Of a stretch of DNA of 64,000 nt, positions 16,059 through 23,789 are shown in pieces. The notes beneath the pieces are model-generated. The model was not told the DNA's origin, ran no database searches, and was given only the letters and a program-made list of their open reading frames with translations. A program made the position numbers and the translations under genes. The DNA is from Hydrogeniiclostridium mannosilyticum (GTDB lineage Bacteria; Bacillota; Clostridia; Oscillospirales; Acutalibacteraceae): contig NZ_QLYR01000010.1 in the NCBI RefSeq assembly GCF_003268275.1, positions 1-64,000 of the forward strand. Direction: 5' to 3'. Numbering within the stretch: position 1 is the stretch's first letter; each line of letters begins with the position of its first letter.

Positions 16059-16087
16059 AAAACGGACAAAAGGGTAAAAAGGTTACA
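16059..16087 (-). promoter_or_regulatory. ECF promoter 3 (TGTAACC-N16-CGTTTT)
   Basis: Minus strand -35 TGTAACC (16081-16087) followed by TTTTTACCC, with -10 CGTTTT (16059-16064) after exactly 16 bp, upstream of the vanY-like gene. The first 16 bases are identical to promoter 2. Confidence 0.75.
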
Positions 16088-16247
16088 AAGATTCCCTTCC
16101 TTTTTCTCGCCCTGTCAAAAGCTTCCCGTGAGGCCTGCCGCTGTCTTTGGCGTCAAGGCGTCCGGGCGTAAAAAAGCATTATCAGCCAGGCAGTAAAATC
16201 CGGCATGAAAGAAAAAGGCGCTCCCCATAGGCAACCGGCATGCGATG

Positions 16248-16273
16248 CAAAAAGGAGGCCTTCCCGGCCTCCC
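16248..16273 (-). terminator. Terminator after proS
   Basis: On the minus strand GGAGGCC...GGCCTCC (16254-16260 with 16266-16272) is followed by TTTTT. It ends the oadB-oadG-proS transcript, about 30 bases after the proS stop. Confidence 0.8.
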
Positions 16274-16302
16274 TGCAATGTGTCTTTGATATTACAAGGC
16301 TG

Positions 16303-17739
16303 TCAATACGCTTTTCCCCAATAAACCATTGATTTTGCGGGCCTGCCGCAGCAAACGCAGACATCGCCCACCTTTTCCTGCTCAAACGGGATGCAGCGCG
16401 AACTTACGCCGGCAACCTCCTTCAGCTTTTCCTCACAGGCCAGTTCTCCGCACCACATGGCCTTGATAAAGCCCGGCTTTTCATCTGCCGTACGCTTCAT
16501 CTCCTCCAGGGTCCCCGCCGCATAAGTCATGCTCTCGCGGCGTTCCAGCGCGCGGTCGTACATCTGCTGCCGGACAATATCCAGCTGCTCCGCGATGCGG
16601 GCCTCCAGCTGATCAAGCGGAACAAAAATCTTCTCCCGGTCTGTTCTGCGAACCAGCACGCACTGGCCCTTTTCCATATCCTTGGGTCCGATTTCCAGCC
16701 GGAGCGGGACGCCCTTCATCTCATATTGAGCGAACTTCCAGCCGGGGCTCTGCTCGCCGTCGTCTACCTTGACCCGGAAAGAACCCTTTAAGCGGTCACG
16801 CAGCTCATAGGCCTTATCCAGCACGCCCGGCTTATGCTGGGCAACCGGCAGCACAACCACCTGAACCGGCGCGACCGCCGGCGGCAGCACCAGGCCGTTA
16901 TTGTCGCCGTGCGTCATGATGATGCCGCCGATAATGCGCGTGCTCATTCCCCACGAGGTCTGGTGAGGATAATTAATGGAGTTGTCGCGGCCCTGGAAGG
17001 TCACATTGAAGGCACGCGCAAAGCCATCGCCAAAATAATGGCTGGTACCGCTCTGCAGCGCCTTACCGTCGTGCATCATCGCCTCGATGGTATAGGTTGC
17101 CTCTGCGCCTGCGAATTTTTCCTTGTCCGTCTTGCGGCCCTTGATGACCGGGATAGCCAGCTGCTGCTCGCAGAAACCGGCATAGACGTTGAGCATGCGC
17201 TCCGTCTCCGCCTTTGCCTCCTCGGCGGTCTCGTGCATGGTGTGGCCCTCCTGCCAGTAAAATTCCACACTGCGCAGGAATGGGCGGGTCGTTTTTTCCC
17301 AGCGCACAACGCTGCACCACTGGTTATAGAGCTTGGGCAGGTCCCGCCAGGAATGAATGACCTTGGCGTAGTGGTCACAGAACAATGTCTCCGAGGTAGG
17401 GCGTACACAGAGGCGTTCCTCCAGCTGTTCGCTGCCGCCCATCGTCACCCAGGCCACCTCCGGCGCAAAGCCCTCAACGTGGTCCTTCTCCCGCTGAAGC
17501 AGGCTTTCCGGGATAAAAAGCGGCATTGCCACATTCTCATGGCCCAGTTCTTTAAAGCGGGTGTCCAGAAAATGCTGAATATTCTCCCAAAGTGCAAAGC
17601 CATACGGCTCTATCACCATACAGCCGCGCACACTGCTGTAATCCATCAGCTCTGCCTTTTTAACAATATCCGTGTACCATTGGGCAAAGTCCTCCTCCAT
17701 GGGGGTAATTGCCTCGACCATCTTTTTTTGTTCTGCCAT
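16303..17739 (-). CDS. proS: Prolyl-tRNA synthetase, short eukaryote/archaeal-like type
   Basis: A 478-aa class II synthetase charging tRNA-Pro. It lacks the INS editing domain of the long bacterial type. Motif 2 ([20 protein letters not shown]) and motif 3 ([12 protein letters not shown]) are clear. An anticodon-binding domain (about 280-390) follows, then the C-terminal zinc/Tyr-ending extension ([18 protein letters not shown]) typical of this subtype. The short form is common in Clostridia. The gene lies 50 bases after the OadG-like gene, with no T-box leader in between, so it is probably cotranscribed with the pump genes. Confidence 0.95.
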   Translation of the reverse strand: MAEQKKMVEAITPMEEDFAQWYTDIVKKAELMDYSSVRGCMVIEPYGFALWENIQHFLDTRFKELGHENVAMPLFIPESLLQREKDHVEGFAPEVAWVTMGGSEQLEERLCVRPTSETLFCDHYAKVIHSWRDLPKLYNQWCSVVRWEKTTRPFLRSVEFYWQEGHTMHETAEEAKAETERMLNVYAGFCEQQLAIPVIKGRKTDKEKFAGAEATYTIEAMMHDGKALQSGTSHYFGDGFARAFNVTFQGRDNSINYPHQTSWGMSTRIIGGIIMTHGDNNGLVLPPAVAPVQVVVLPVAQHKPGVLDKAYELRDRLKGSFRVKVDDGEQSPGWKFAQYEMKGVPLRLEIGPKDMEKGQCVLVRRTDREKIFVPLDQLEARIAEQLDIVRQQMYDRALERRESMTYAAGTLEEMKRTADEKPGFIKAMWCGELACEEKLKEVAGVSSRCIPFEQEKVGDVCVCCGRPAKSMVYWGKAY

Positions 17740-17788
17740 TTACGCTCACCAGTTTCTTTATAGTTTCATTGGGGATATTCCCTGCAAA

Positions 17789-17971
17789 TTATTCTTCTTT
17801 CTTCTTTGTAAAACGGTTCAGAACCACAATGAGCAGAAAGATCAACACCATGACAATGAAGATGCCCAGCATGCCTTTGCCCATCAGCTCTAAAGATTTC
17901 CAAATATCCTCGCTCTGTACGTCGCCCAATATGCTGCGAAACGCTGTCGCCAGCGCAAAAAAATTCATCAT
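17789..17971 (-). CDS. OadG-like small membrane subunit
   Basis: A 60-aa protein with one strong helix (about 30-53) and a Lys-rich cytoplasmic tail, encoded 21 bases after the OadB-like gene. Size, topology and position match the gamma/OadG-type subunit that stabilises sodium-pumping decarboxylases. Gamma subunits vary strongly in sequence, so the call rests mainly on context. Confidence 0.65.
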   Translation of the reverse strand: MMNFFALATAFRSILGDVQSEDIWKSLELMGKGMLGIFIVMVLIFLLIVVLNRFTKKKEE

Positions 17972-17992
17972 ATCCTTACACCTCCGCCGTTC

Positions 17993-19132
17993 TTACATCA
18001 TGCCCCAGAGGCGCGCAAGCGAAAGGATAATCCCGCCCGCTACCACGGAGCCTATCTGACCTGCGACGTTCGCGCCGACCGCGTGCATCAGCAAATGGTT
18101 CTGGTTGTCCTCCTTCAGCGCCATTTTCTGAATGACGCGCGCCGACATGGGGAACGCTGAAATTCCGGCGCCGCCGACCATTGGGTTGATTTTCTTATTT
18201 TTCGGCAGGAAAATATTAAGCAGCTTGGCAAACAGCACCCCGCCGACCGTGTCGAAAATAAACGCAATCAGCCCCAGGCCCATAATCATCAGCGTGCCCA
18301 CTGAGAGGAACTTGTCGGCCTGCATCTGGAAGGCGATGGTGACGCCAAGGAATATGGTAATCAGGTTTGCCAGCGGCCCCTGCGCCGTCTGCGACAAATT
18401 CTCCAGGCGCCCGCATTCGCGGATCAGGTTACCGAACATCAGGAAGCCCACCAGCGCCAGTGAATCGGGCGCAATCAGGCCGGCGATAATTGTTACAATG
18501 ATCGGGAAGAGAATCCGCGTGGACTTGCTCACGTGCGAAGGATTATAAGGCATGCGGATGGTGCGTTCCTTATGCGTAGTCACCAGACGGATTGCAAACG
18601 GCTGGATGATTGGAACCAGCGCCATGTACGAATAGGCTGCCACCGTAATCGCGCCAAAATACTCGCTGCCCAGCTTTTGGGCCACCATAATGGAGGTCGG
18701 GCCGTCCGCCGCGCCGATTACGCCGGCGCTCATTGCATCCTTCAGCGGGAACCCCAGCAGCACCGCCAGCACCACCGTGAAGAAAATGCCAAACTGTGCC
18801 GCGCCGCCAAACAACAGCATGCGCGGGTTGCTGAGCAGGGGGCCAAAGTCGATCATCGCGCCGATGCCCACAAACAAAAGCAGCGGAAATGCCTCCGAAG
18901 CGGCAATTCCCTTCTCATAAAGCCACTGCACAATGCCGTTTTCTCCCAGCACACCCGGCAGCGGCAGGTTGACCAAAATGGCGCCGAAGCCCATCGGCAG
19001 GAGCAGGGCCGGCTCAAAATCCTTTTTGATCGCCAGCCAGATCAGCAGCCCGCCAATCAGCCACATGACAAGGGTTTTCGGGTTGTTGACCACAAAGGTA
19101 ACGCCGTCGGTTAAAAAACTAAATTCACCCAA
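17993..19132 (-). CDS. oadB: Sodium-pumping decarboxylase beta subunit (OadB/MmdB/GcdB family)
   Basis: A 379-aa polytopic protein that couples decarboxylation of a carboxybiotin intermediate to Na+ export. Family blocks are clear: GIGAMIDFGPLLSNPR, GAADGPTSIMVAQKLGSEYFGAI with the essential Asp, and VGGAGISAFPMSARVIQ near the end. The TTG start has AAGGAG upstream. No alpha carboxyltransferase or biotin carrier gene is adjacent, so the substrate (oxaloacetate, methylmalonyl-CoA or glutaconyl-CoA) is unknown. Glutaconyl-CoA would fit a butyrate producer. A leader of about 365 bases precedes it. Confidence 0.9.
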   Translation of the reverse strand: MGEFSFLTDGVTFVVNNPKTLVMWLIGGLLIWLAIKKDFEPALLLPMGFGAILVNLPLPGVLGENGIVQWLYEKGIAASEAFPLLLFVGIGAMIDFGPLLSNPRMLLFGGAAQFGIFFTVVLAVLLGFPLKDAMSAGVIGAADGPTSIMVAQKLGSEYFGAITVAAYSYMALVPIIQPFAIRLVTTHKERTIRMPYNPSHVSKSTRILFPIIVTIIAGLIAPDSLALVGFLMFGNLIRECGRLENLSQTAQGPLANLITIFLGVTIAFQMQADKFLSVGTLMIMGLGLIAFIFDTVGGVLFAKLLNIFLPKNKKINPMVGGAGISAFPMSARVIQKMALKEDNQNHLLMHAVGANVAGQIGSVVAGGIILSLARLWGMM

Positions 19133-19497
19133 TGCTTTAACACTCCTTTTTTATTGTGTTGGCTGCCTGATATTGCTGCGGAACGGGAATGGGCGCCTCC
19201 CGTCTGGCCAAGCCGGCCGAACCTACATTTTCGCATGGCGCCCAGGCTGCCCTACAAGCGCGCGGCTTTTCAAAGGAATCTCCGGCCCTTTTTCTGCACC
19301 CTTCTGCTGGGGCGGCGCAAACCGAGAGACAATGCTCCGGGTAGCAGGGCCAAAAGCTTCAAAGCAATCATTTTCCCGTTTTCAAAAAAATGATCCCCCG
19401 AGAAAAAATTTTTCGGTATGCCGAAGCCTAAACCTTCCCTCCCCCAGCTTTTCATCGTCCGGGTAACCGGATGCCAAAAATAACCGGAAATAAAGCT
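19133..19497 (-). promoter_or_regulatory. Long untranslated leader of the oadB operon
   Basis: A strong promoter at 19503-19531 starts transcription near 19496, but the first supported start codon (TTG) is at 19132, so about 365 bases are leader. The minus-strand RNA has several G/C-rich complementary blocks, for example GGCGCC near 19234 with GGCGCC near 19194, and GGCCGGC. I do not recognise a known riboswitch or T-box core (no AGGGTGGNACCGCG). Short frames inside lack ribosome sites. It is a candidate regulatory RNA. Confidence 0.4.
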
Positions 19498-19502
19498 CTT
19501 TC

Positions 19503-19531
19503 ATTATATCGGATATACCGGCACATTTCAA
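19503..19531 (-). promoter_or_regulatory. Sigma-A promoter of oadB-oadG-proS
   Basis: On the minus strand TTGAAA (19526-19531) and TATAAT (19503-19508) are spaced 17 bp. It sits just past the acpP terminator. Confidence 0.75.
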
Positions 19532-19534
19532 GTA

Positions 19535-19571
19535 AAAAAATCCGCTGTACAAATTGTACAGCGGATTTTTA
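19535..19571. terminator. Terminator after acpP
   Basis: A perfect 10-bp stem (19541-19550 with 19556-19565) has a five-base loop, with A-run and T-run on both sides. It ends the leftward acpP transcript. Confidence 0.88.
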
Positions 19572-19638
19572 CAGCCCAGCGCCAAGCCGGGCCGCAACCG
19601 TATTTTCGCAGGACGGAACCCGGCAGCCGGTTCCCGTT

Positions 19639-19866
19639 TTAGGCGTGTTCTTCAATATACTTTACAAGCTCACCGACTGTCTTGATGTTGTCAATCTCCT
19701 CGTCGGGGATTTCAATCTCGAATTCGTCTTCAATCGACATCAACAGGTCCACGACATCCAGAGAATCCGCTCCCAGGTCATCGGCAATCAGGGTTTCAGG
19801 AGTAATGGTATCCTCTTCCACGTCAAACTGCTCGCTTAATATTGCCTTAACTTTCTCCAGTACCAT
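19639..19866 (-). CDS. acpP: Acyl carrier protein
   Basis: A 75-aa acidic four-helix protein that carries fatty-acyl intermediates. The 4'-phosphopantetheine attachment serine is S35 in the GADSLD motif, followed by the acidic recognition helix (DVVDLLMSIEDEFEIEIPDE). I start at MVLEKVKAIL, preceded by AAGGAGGG. A longer frame upstream has no ribosome site. No other fatty-acid gene is adjacent, so it is a stand-alone unit with its own promoter and terminator. Confidence 0.95.
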   Translation of the reverse strand: MVLEKVKAILSEQFDVEEDTITPETLIADDLGADSLDVVDLLMSIEDEFEIEIPDEEIDNIKTVGELVKYIEEHA

Positions 19867-20016
19867 AAGTTTTCCCTCCTTCACCATAAAATTGTAAAAA
19901 CACACAGAATCCACTGCGCGGGCACAAGCCCATAGACAAAGCTTGTTAGATTTGGTACAATACACTTCTAGAGTTGCCTGTTAAAAAGGCAGCTCAACGC
20001 AAGCTGTCTTATCCAC

Positions 20017-20067
20017 ATATTATTAGCAAACTCCTTCTTTGTCAATATATATTTTGAAATTAATACT
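20017..20067. promoter_or_regulatory. Divergent acpP/aroE promoters sharing one -35 region
   Basis: On the minus strand TTGACA (20040-20045) and TAATAT (20017-20022) with 17 bp form the acpP promoter. On the plus strand TTGTCA (20039-20044) with AATACT (20062-20067) after 17 bp serves aroE. The two -35 elements overlap almost completely, so the two directions should compete. The acpP transcript then has a leader of about 145 bases with a small AGCTTGCGTTGAGCT hairpin near 20000. Confidence 0.6.
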
Positions 20068-20090
20068 ATTTTTATGTGAGGCGATTCATC

Positions 20091-21008
20091 TTGACAAATC
20101 GAAAATTTGCCGTTATAGGCCACCCAATTGAACACTCCATGTCCCCTTTTCTCAACGAGCGCCTTTTTGACCTGTACGGAGCTCCCGCGGCCTATGAAAC
20201 CATGGACATTGCGCCGGGCGCCCTGGCGGGCGCTTTGCCGAAGCTACGGCTGCTGGACGGCTTTAATGTAACCATTCCCCACAAGCAGGCAATTATCCCC
20301 TTACTTGACGTTCTCGATGCAAAAGCCGCCTTCTTCGGCTCTGTCAACACGGTAAAGAAGGAAAACGGGCGTTTGGTGGGCTATACCACCGACGGCGCCG
20401 GTTTTCGCTATGCCCTGGAGCATGCTGGCGTTGCGCTGGCGGGCCATATCATGGTTCTGGGCTGCGGCGGCGTTTCCCGTGTGATGGCCTATGAGGCCGC
20501 CACGGTTTGCGCCGAGCCGGACATTACCCTCGTCACCCGCGAGAACAGCCTGTGGAAGGCCGAGGCCCTGCGCGACGACCTTGAAAAGGACCTGCGCATC
20601 CGCGGAAAAAAAGGCCGTCTTAAAATTACCACCTTTGACCGCCTTGAGCAGGGAAGATGGGCGGCGAACGGCCTGCGTGAAGACGGTTACGACCTGCTTG
20701 TAAACGGCACCAGTGCCGGCATGTACCCGCGCAGCGACGACACCCCTGTCAGCGAAACCGTTGTCAGGCACTGCAAAGCCGTATTTGACGCCGTCTATAA
20801 CCCGCACAACACCCGGCTGCTGCAAATAGCCGGGCAATACGGCATTCCCGCCGTACACGGCATGGACATGCTGGTCGGGCAGGCTGCCGCGTCGCATAAA
20901 ATATGGGACGGCGCCTCCTATGAGGATGGGGCGCTCGTTCAGCTTGGCAAGGATGCCCTTGCACGCATGGAGCAGCTTTTTGGCCAAAAGAACGGAGCCT
21001 CCCAATGA
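20091..21008 (+). CDS. aroE: Shikimate 5-dehydrogenase
   Basis: A 305-aa NADP-dependent enzyme that reduces 3-dehydroshikimate to shikimate. It begins TNRKFAVIGHPIEHSMSPF, with the S-x-S shikimate site. It continues with DGFNVTIPHK (catalytic Lys) and a G-C-G-G-V-S-R nucleotide-binding loop near residue 120, and ends with a GMDMLVGQAA block. I use the TTG start with GAGGCG upstream. A GTG five codons earlier would contain that site. It is the first gene of the aromatic cluster and overlaps aroK by four bases. Confidence 0.93.
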   Translation: MTNRKFAVIGHPIEHSMSPFLNERLFDLYGAPAAYETMDIAPGALAGALPKLRLLDGFNVTIPHKQAIIPLLDVLDAKAAFFGSVNTVKKENGRLVGYTTDGAGFRYALEHAGVALAGHIMVLGCGGVSRVMAYEAATVCAEPDITLVTRENSLWKAEALRDDLEKDLRIRGKKGRLKITTFDRLEQGRWAANGLREDGYDLLVNGTSAGMYPRSDDTPVSETVVRHCKAVFDAVYNPHNTRLLQIAGQYGIPAVHGMDMLVGQAAASHKIWDGASYEDGALVQLGKDALARMEQLFGQKNGASQ

Positions 21009-21538
21009 AGAATATTGTCCTGTGCGGTTTTATGGGGTGCGGCAAAAGCACGGTTGGCCGCAGGCTTGCGCAAATCCTGAAAATGGATTTTATTGACATG
21101 GATCAATGGATTGAAAAACGGCAGGGGCGGCGGATTTCAGCCATTTTTGCACAGGAGGGAGAAGCTTTTTTCCGGAACCTGGAGCGAGAGGCCTGCCGCC
21201 AGCTTTCCGGGCAGCAGGGCCTGGTGCTCTCCACCGGCGGCGGAACCCTGCTTTCAGCAGAAAACGCAGGCGTACTGCGCCGGACCGGCACCATCTTTTT
21301 GCTGGACGCGCCGCTTGCCGCTATTCGAGAACGGTTGAAAAACGACAAATCCCGTCCGCTTTTACAGCGCCCCGACCGGGATGAGGCAATCCTCCGGCTT
21401 TACACAGAGCGCCTTCCGCTGTACCGTGAAGTGGCCGACCACATTGTCAACGCCGCGCAGCCCATCGGAGCGGTAGCCGGCGAAATCGCCGCTTACTGCT
21501 CCGACGCCAAGGACTGCCGCCGCCAAGCCGGTTCTTAA
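21005..21538 (+). CDS. aroK: Shikimate kinase
   Basis: A 177-aa P-loop kinase that phosphorylates shikimate at the 3-OH. The Walker A motif GFMGCGKST is at residues 8-16. The D-x-D site follows (DFIDMDQWIE), then F-x-x-x-E (AFFRNLERE), and GGG near residue 78 (STGGGTLL) for shikimate binding. The start overlaps the aroE stop (ATGA). The next pathway gene follows only after 335 bases that contain a new promoter and an attenuator. Confidence 0.95.
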   Translation: MKNIVLCGFMGCGKSTVGRRLAQILKMDFIDMDQWIEKRQGRRISAIFAQEGEAFFRNLEREACRQLSGQQGLVLSTGGGTLLSAENAGVLRRTGTIFLLDAPLAAIRERLKNDKSRPLLQRPDRDEAILRLYTERLPLYREVADHIVNAAQPIGAVAGEIAAYCSDAKDCRRQAGS

Positions 21539-21545
21539 TTTTTTC

Positions 21546-21575
21546 TTGACAAAGGCCGCCGCCCTGTATTATAGT
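21546..21575 (+). promoter_or_regulatory. Sigma-A promoter of the aroF operon
   Basis: TTGACA at 21546-21551 is followed by the overlapping -10 candidates TTATAG (17-bp spacing) and TATAGT (18 bp) within TATTATAGT. It drives the leader peptide and the genes from aroF onward. Confidence 0.78.
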
Positions 21576-21609
21576 AAAAGTAGTAAACGATGTTTGATAG
21601 GAGTATTTT

Positions 21610-21723
21610 ATGCATTTGACAGCTTTGGACACTCGATTTACAGGCTATTTTTATCCCCGCTATTTTGCGCGGGATTTTTCTGCGTGTAAAAAAAGCTGTT
21701 CAAACTCCTTGCAAGCCCATTAA
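21610..21723 (+). CDS. Phe/Tyr-rich leader peptide of the aro attenuator
   Basis: A 37-codon frame has an excellent ribosome site (AGGAG six bases before ATG) but no protein-like character. It begins MHLTALDTRF and continues TGYFYPRYFARDF. Seven of the 14 residues from 10 to 23 are Phe or Tyr. It lies between the operon promoter and an intrinsic terminator in front of DAHP synthase. This matches the leader peptides of pheA and trp operons, where ribosome stalling at scarce aminoacyl-tRNA decides termination. The charged end products here would be Phe-tRNA and Tyr-tRNA. Confidence 0.8.
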   Translation: MHLTALDTRFTGYFYPRYFARDFSACKKSCSNSLQAH

Positions 21724-21773
21724 CAGCAGCACGGTTTTAAAGCCGTAAGCTGAAACAGACGATTATCATCGGG
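21615..21773 (+). promoter_or_regulatory. Attenuator RNA: alternative leader stems
   Basis: TTTGACAGCTTT (21615-21626) pairs with AAAGCTGTTCAAA (21692-21704) and encloses the aromatic codons. Inside it, ATCCC...GGGAT plus TTTTT (about 21653-21679) forms a terminator-like hairpin. GCTGTT (21695-21700) can instead pair with AACAGC at 21722-21727, or with AACAGC at 21787-21792 inside the terminator. A further stem CAGCACGG/CCGTAAGCTG spans 21727-21752. These mutually exclusive pairings are what an attenuator needs. The exact antiterminator is not resolved. Confidence 0.6.
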
Positions 21774-21806
21774 CAACGGAGCTGGCAACAGCCCCGTTGT
21801 TTTTTT
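21774..21806 (+). terminator. Attenuator terminator before aroF
   Basis: CAACGG/CCGTTG (21774-21779 with 21794-21799) and GCTG/CAGC (21781-21784 with 21789-21792) form a stem closed by a GCAA tetraloop. It is followed by seven T (21800-21806). It lies downstream of the leader peptide and 67 bases before the aroF ATG, so it must be read through for operon expression. Confidence 0.85.
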
Positions 21807-21873
21807 ATAACAATTTTCCGCAAACTGATGATTGAACTGCTTATGAAAAATTGAATGATGGAGGAAAGCACTT

Positions 21874-22893
21874 ATGATTATTGTCTTAAAACCCAACTGC
21901 ACCAAGGAACAGCTCGTGCATTTTACAGAGGCGCTTAAGCGCGACTACGACGTATCCGTCAATACCTGGGTGGGTACTCAGAGCACGGTTCTGGGCCTTA
22001 TTGGCGACACCACCGCGATCGATATCGACTATATCTCCGCGCAGGACTTTGTCGAAAGCGTCAAGCGCGTGCAGGAGCCTTACAAAAAGGCCAACCGTAA
22101 ATTCCACCCGGGGGACACCGTTATCACCCTGCCCGGCGGGCAGAAAATCGGCGGAGGCGGGCTTTCCATCATCGCGGGTCCCTGCTCCGTTGAATGCGAG
22201 GAACAGATCTGCGGCATCGCTGAGCGCGTCAAGGCCGCCGGCGCCCAATTCCTTCGCGGCGGCGCCTTTAAGCCCCGCACCTCGCCCTACTCCTTCCAGG
22301 GCCTGAAGGCAGAGGGGATTGAACTGCTGCAGGAGGCGCGGGCAAAAACCGGCCTTCCAATCGTCACAGAGATTATGAGCATCAACCACTTACCCCTTTT
22401 CGAGGATGTCGATATCATTCAGGTCGGCGCACGCAATATGCAGAACTTCGAGCTGCTGAAAGCGCTTGGAAAAATCAACAAGCCTATTCTGCTCAAGCGC
22501 GGCCTGTCCAGCACCATTGAGGAGCTGCTGATGAGCGCCGAATACATCATGGCGGGCGGCAACGAACAGGTTATCCTGTGCGAACGCGGCATTCGCACCT
22601 ATGAGACCTATACCCGCAACACACTGGATATCTCCGCAGTGCCGATTTTAAAAAGGCTTTCTCATCTGCCCGTGGTTGTAGACCCCAGCCATGCCTCCGG
22701 CATCGCCTGGCTGGTCGAGCCGCTGGCGCTGGCCGCCGTAGCCGCCGGGGCAGACGGCCTGATCATCGAGGTGCACAACAACCCCGCCAAGGCACTCTCC
22801 GACGGCGCGCAGTCCCTAACGCCGGACCAGTTCGATCATACGGCCGCAAAAATCTTTGCCGCCGCCAAGGCCTTTGGCAAGCAGGTGGACTGA
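21874..22893 (+). CDS. aroF: DAHP synthase, type I-beta with N-terminal regulatory domain
   Basis: A 339-aa 3-deoxy-7-phosphoheptulonate synthase condensing PEP and erythrose-4-phosphate, the committed step. Residues 1-70 form the ferredoxin-like regulatory domain known from Thermotoga (feedback by Tyr/Phe). The barrel shows AGPCSVE, LRGGAFKPRTSPYSFQG, QVGARNMQNF and VVDPSHASG, with metal and substrate residues intact. GGAGG precedes the ATG. It is the first enzyme gene after the attenuator, which fits control of pathway entry by aromatic amino acid supply. Confidence 0.95.
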   Translation: MIIVLKPNCTKEQLVHFTEALKRDYDVSVNTWVGTQSTVLGLIGDTTAIDIDYISAQDFVESVKRVQEPYKKANRKFHPGDTVITLPGGQKIGGGGLSIIAGPCSVECEEQICGIAERVKAAGAQFLRGGAFKPRTSPYSFQGLKAEGIELLQEARAKTGLPIVTEIMSINHLPLFEDVDIIQVGARNMQNFELLKALGKINKPILLKRGLSSTIEELLMSAEYIMAGGNEQVILCERGIRTYETYTRNTLDISAVPILKRLSHLPVVVDPSHASGIAWLVEPLALAAVAAGADGLIIEVHNNPAKALSDGAQSLTPDQFDHTAAKIFAAAKAFGKQVD

Positions 22894-22896
22894 GCC

Positions 22897-23745
22897 ATGA
22901 ACACCACCGGCTGCAAAACCGTTGCTGTTGTTGGGTTAGGCCTAATTGGCGGCTCTATTGCCAAGGCCTTTCAAAAATACACGCCCCACCGTGTTCTAGG
23001 CCTGGACCGCGATACTGCCGTTATGCGCGAGGCGCTTGACTGCGGCGCGATTGACGAGGCTATCACCCCCGCGCAATTGGCGCAGGCCAGCCTGATTTAT
23101 CTCTGCCTCTACCCCCAGGCCGCCATTGATTTTATTCGGGAATACGGCTGTTTTATCGCTCCCGGCTGCATTGTCACAGATACCTGCGGCATCAAAACGG
23201 AAATTTGTGCCCAAATGCCGCAGCTGGCCGCATCCTACGGCTTTACCTTTATCGGGGCCCATCCTATGGCCGGACGGGAACGGAACGGCTTTGTCATGAG
23301 CGATGCCGATCTGTTCTTGGGCGCCAGCTTTATCCTGACCCCCTGCGGGGCTGCCGCCGAAGCGGTGGCGGAGCTGAAGCGCACGACCATGCCGCTCGGC
23401 TTCTCCGCCTCGGTTGAAACCACGCCGGAGGACCACGACCGCCTCATTGCCTTTACCAGCCAGGTGCCGCACGCGCTCGCCTGCGCCTATGTGATGAGCC
23501 CCTGCTGTCCCCGGCATAAGGGCTTTTCAGCGGGCAGCTACCGGGATGTCTCCCGGGTGGCAAATATTAACGAGGAGCTGTGGAGCGAGCTATTCTTGGA
23601 CAATGCTGCCCCGCTGTCCGCAGAGCTGGAAACCCTGATCCGGCATCTTTCGCTCATCCGGCAAGCGGTTGACAGCCGTGACCGCGACCGGCTGCGGGAG
23701 CTGCTCCGGCAAGGCCGGCTGGTCAAGGAAGAGCTCGGCGAATAA
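22897..23745 (+). CDS. tyrA: Prephenate dehydrogenase
   Basis: A 282-aa NAD-dependent enzyme converting prephenate to 4-hydroxyphenylpyruvate for tyrosine. The Rossmann motif GLGLIGGS lies at about residues 13-20. The family blocks DTCGIKTEI, GAHPMAGRERNGF and the HALACA catalytic helix follow. There is no C-terminal ACT domain and no chorismate mutase domain; the mutase is on pheA. It starts three bases after the aroF stop. Confidence 0.93.
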   Translation: MNTTGCKTVAVVGLGLIGGSIAKAFQKYTPHRVLGLDRDTAVMREALDCGAIDEAITPAQLAQASLIYLCLYPQAAIDFIREYGCFIAPGCIVTDTCGIKTEICAQMPQLAASYGFTFIGAHPMAGRERNGFVMSDADLFLGASFILTPCGAAAEAVAELKRTTMPLGFSASVETTPEDHDRLIAFTSQVPHALACAYVMSPCCPRHKGFSAGSYRDVSRVANINEELWSELFLDNAAPLSAELETLIRHLSLIRQAVDSRDRDRLRELLRQGRLVKEELGE

Positions 23746-23789
23746 AGCCGGCTCGTAATGAGCATTCTGCTCTTGAAAGGAGCTTTTAT

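Noticed and set aside
19382-19506. Short minus-strand frame within the oadB leader (starting MKELYFRLFL)
   Set aside because: Its ATG overlaps the promoter -10, so it would not be on the transcript, and there is no ribosome site.
21680-21873. T-box riboswitch before aroF or proS
   Set aside because: No AGGGTGGNACCGCG antiterminator core or specifier loop is present. proS follows oadG by only 50 bases.
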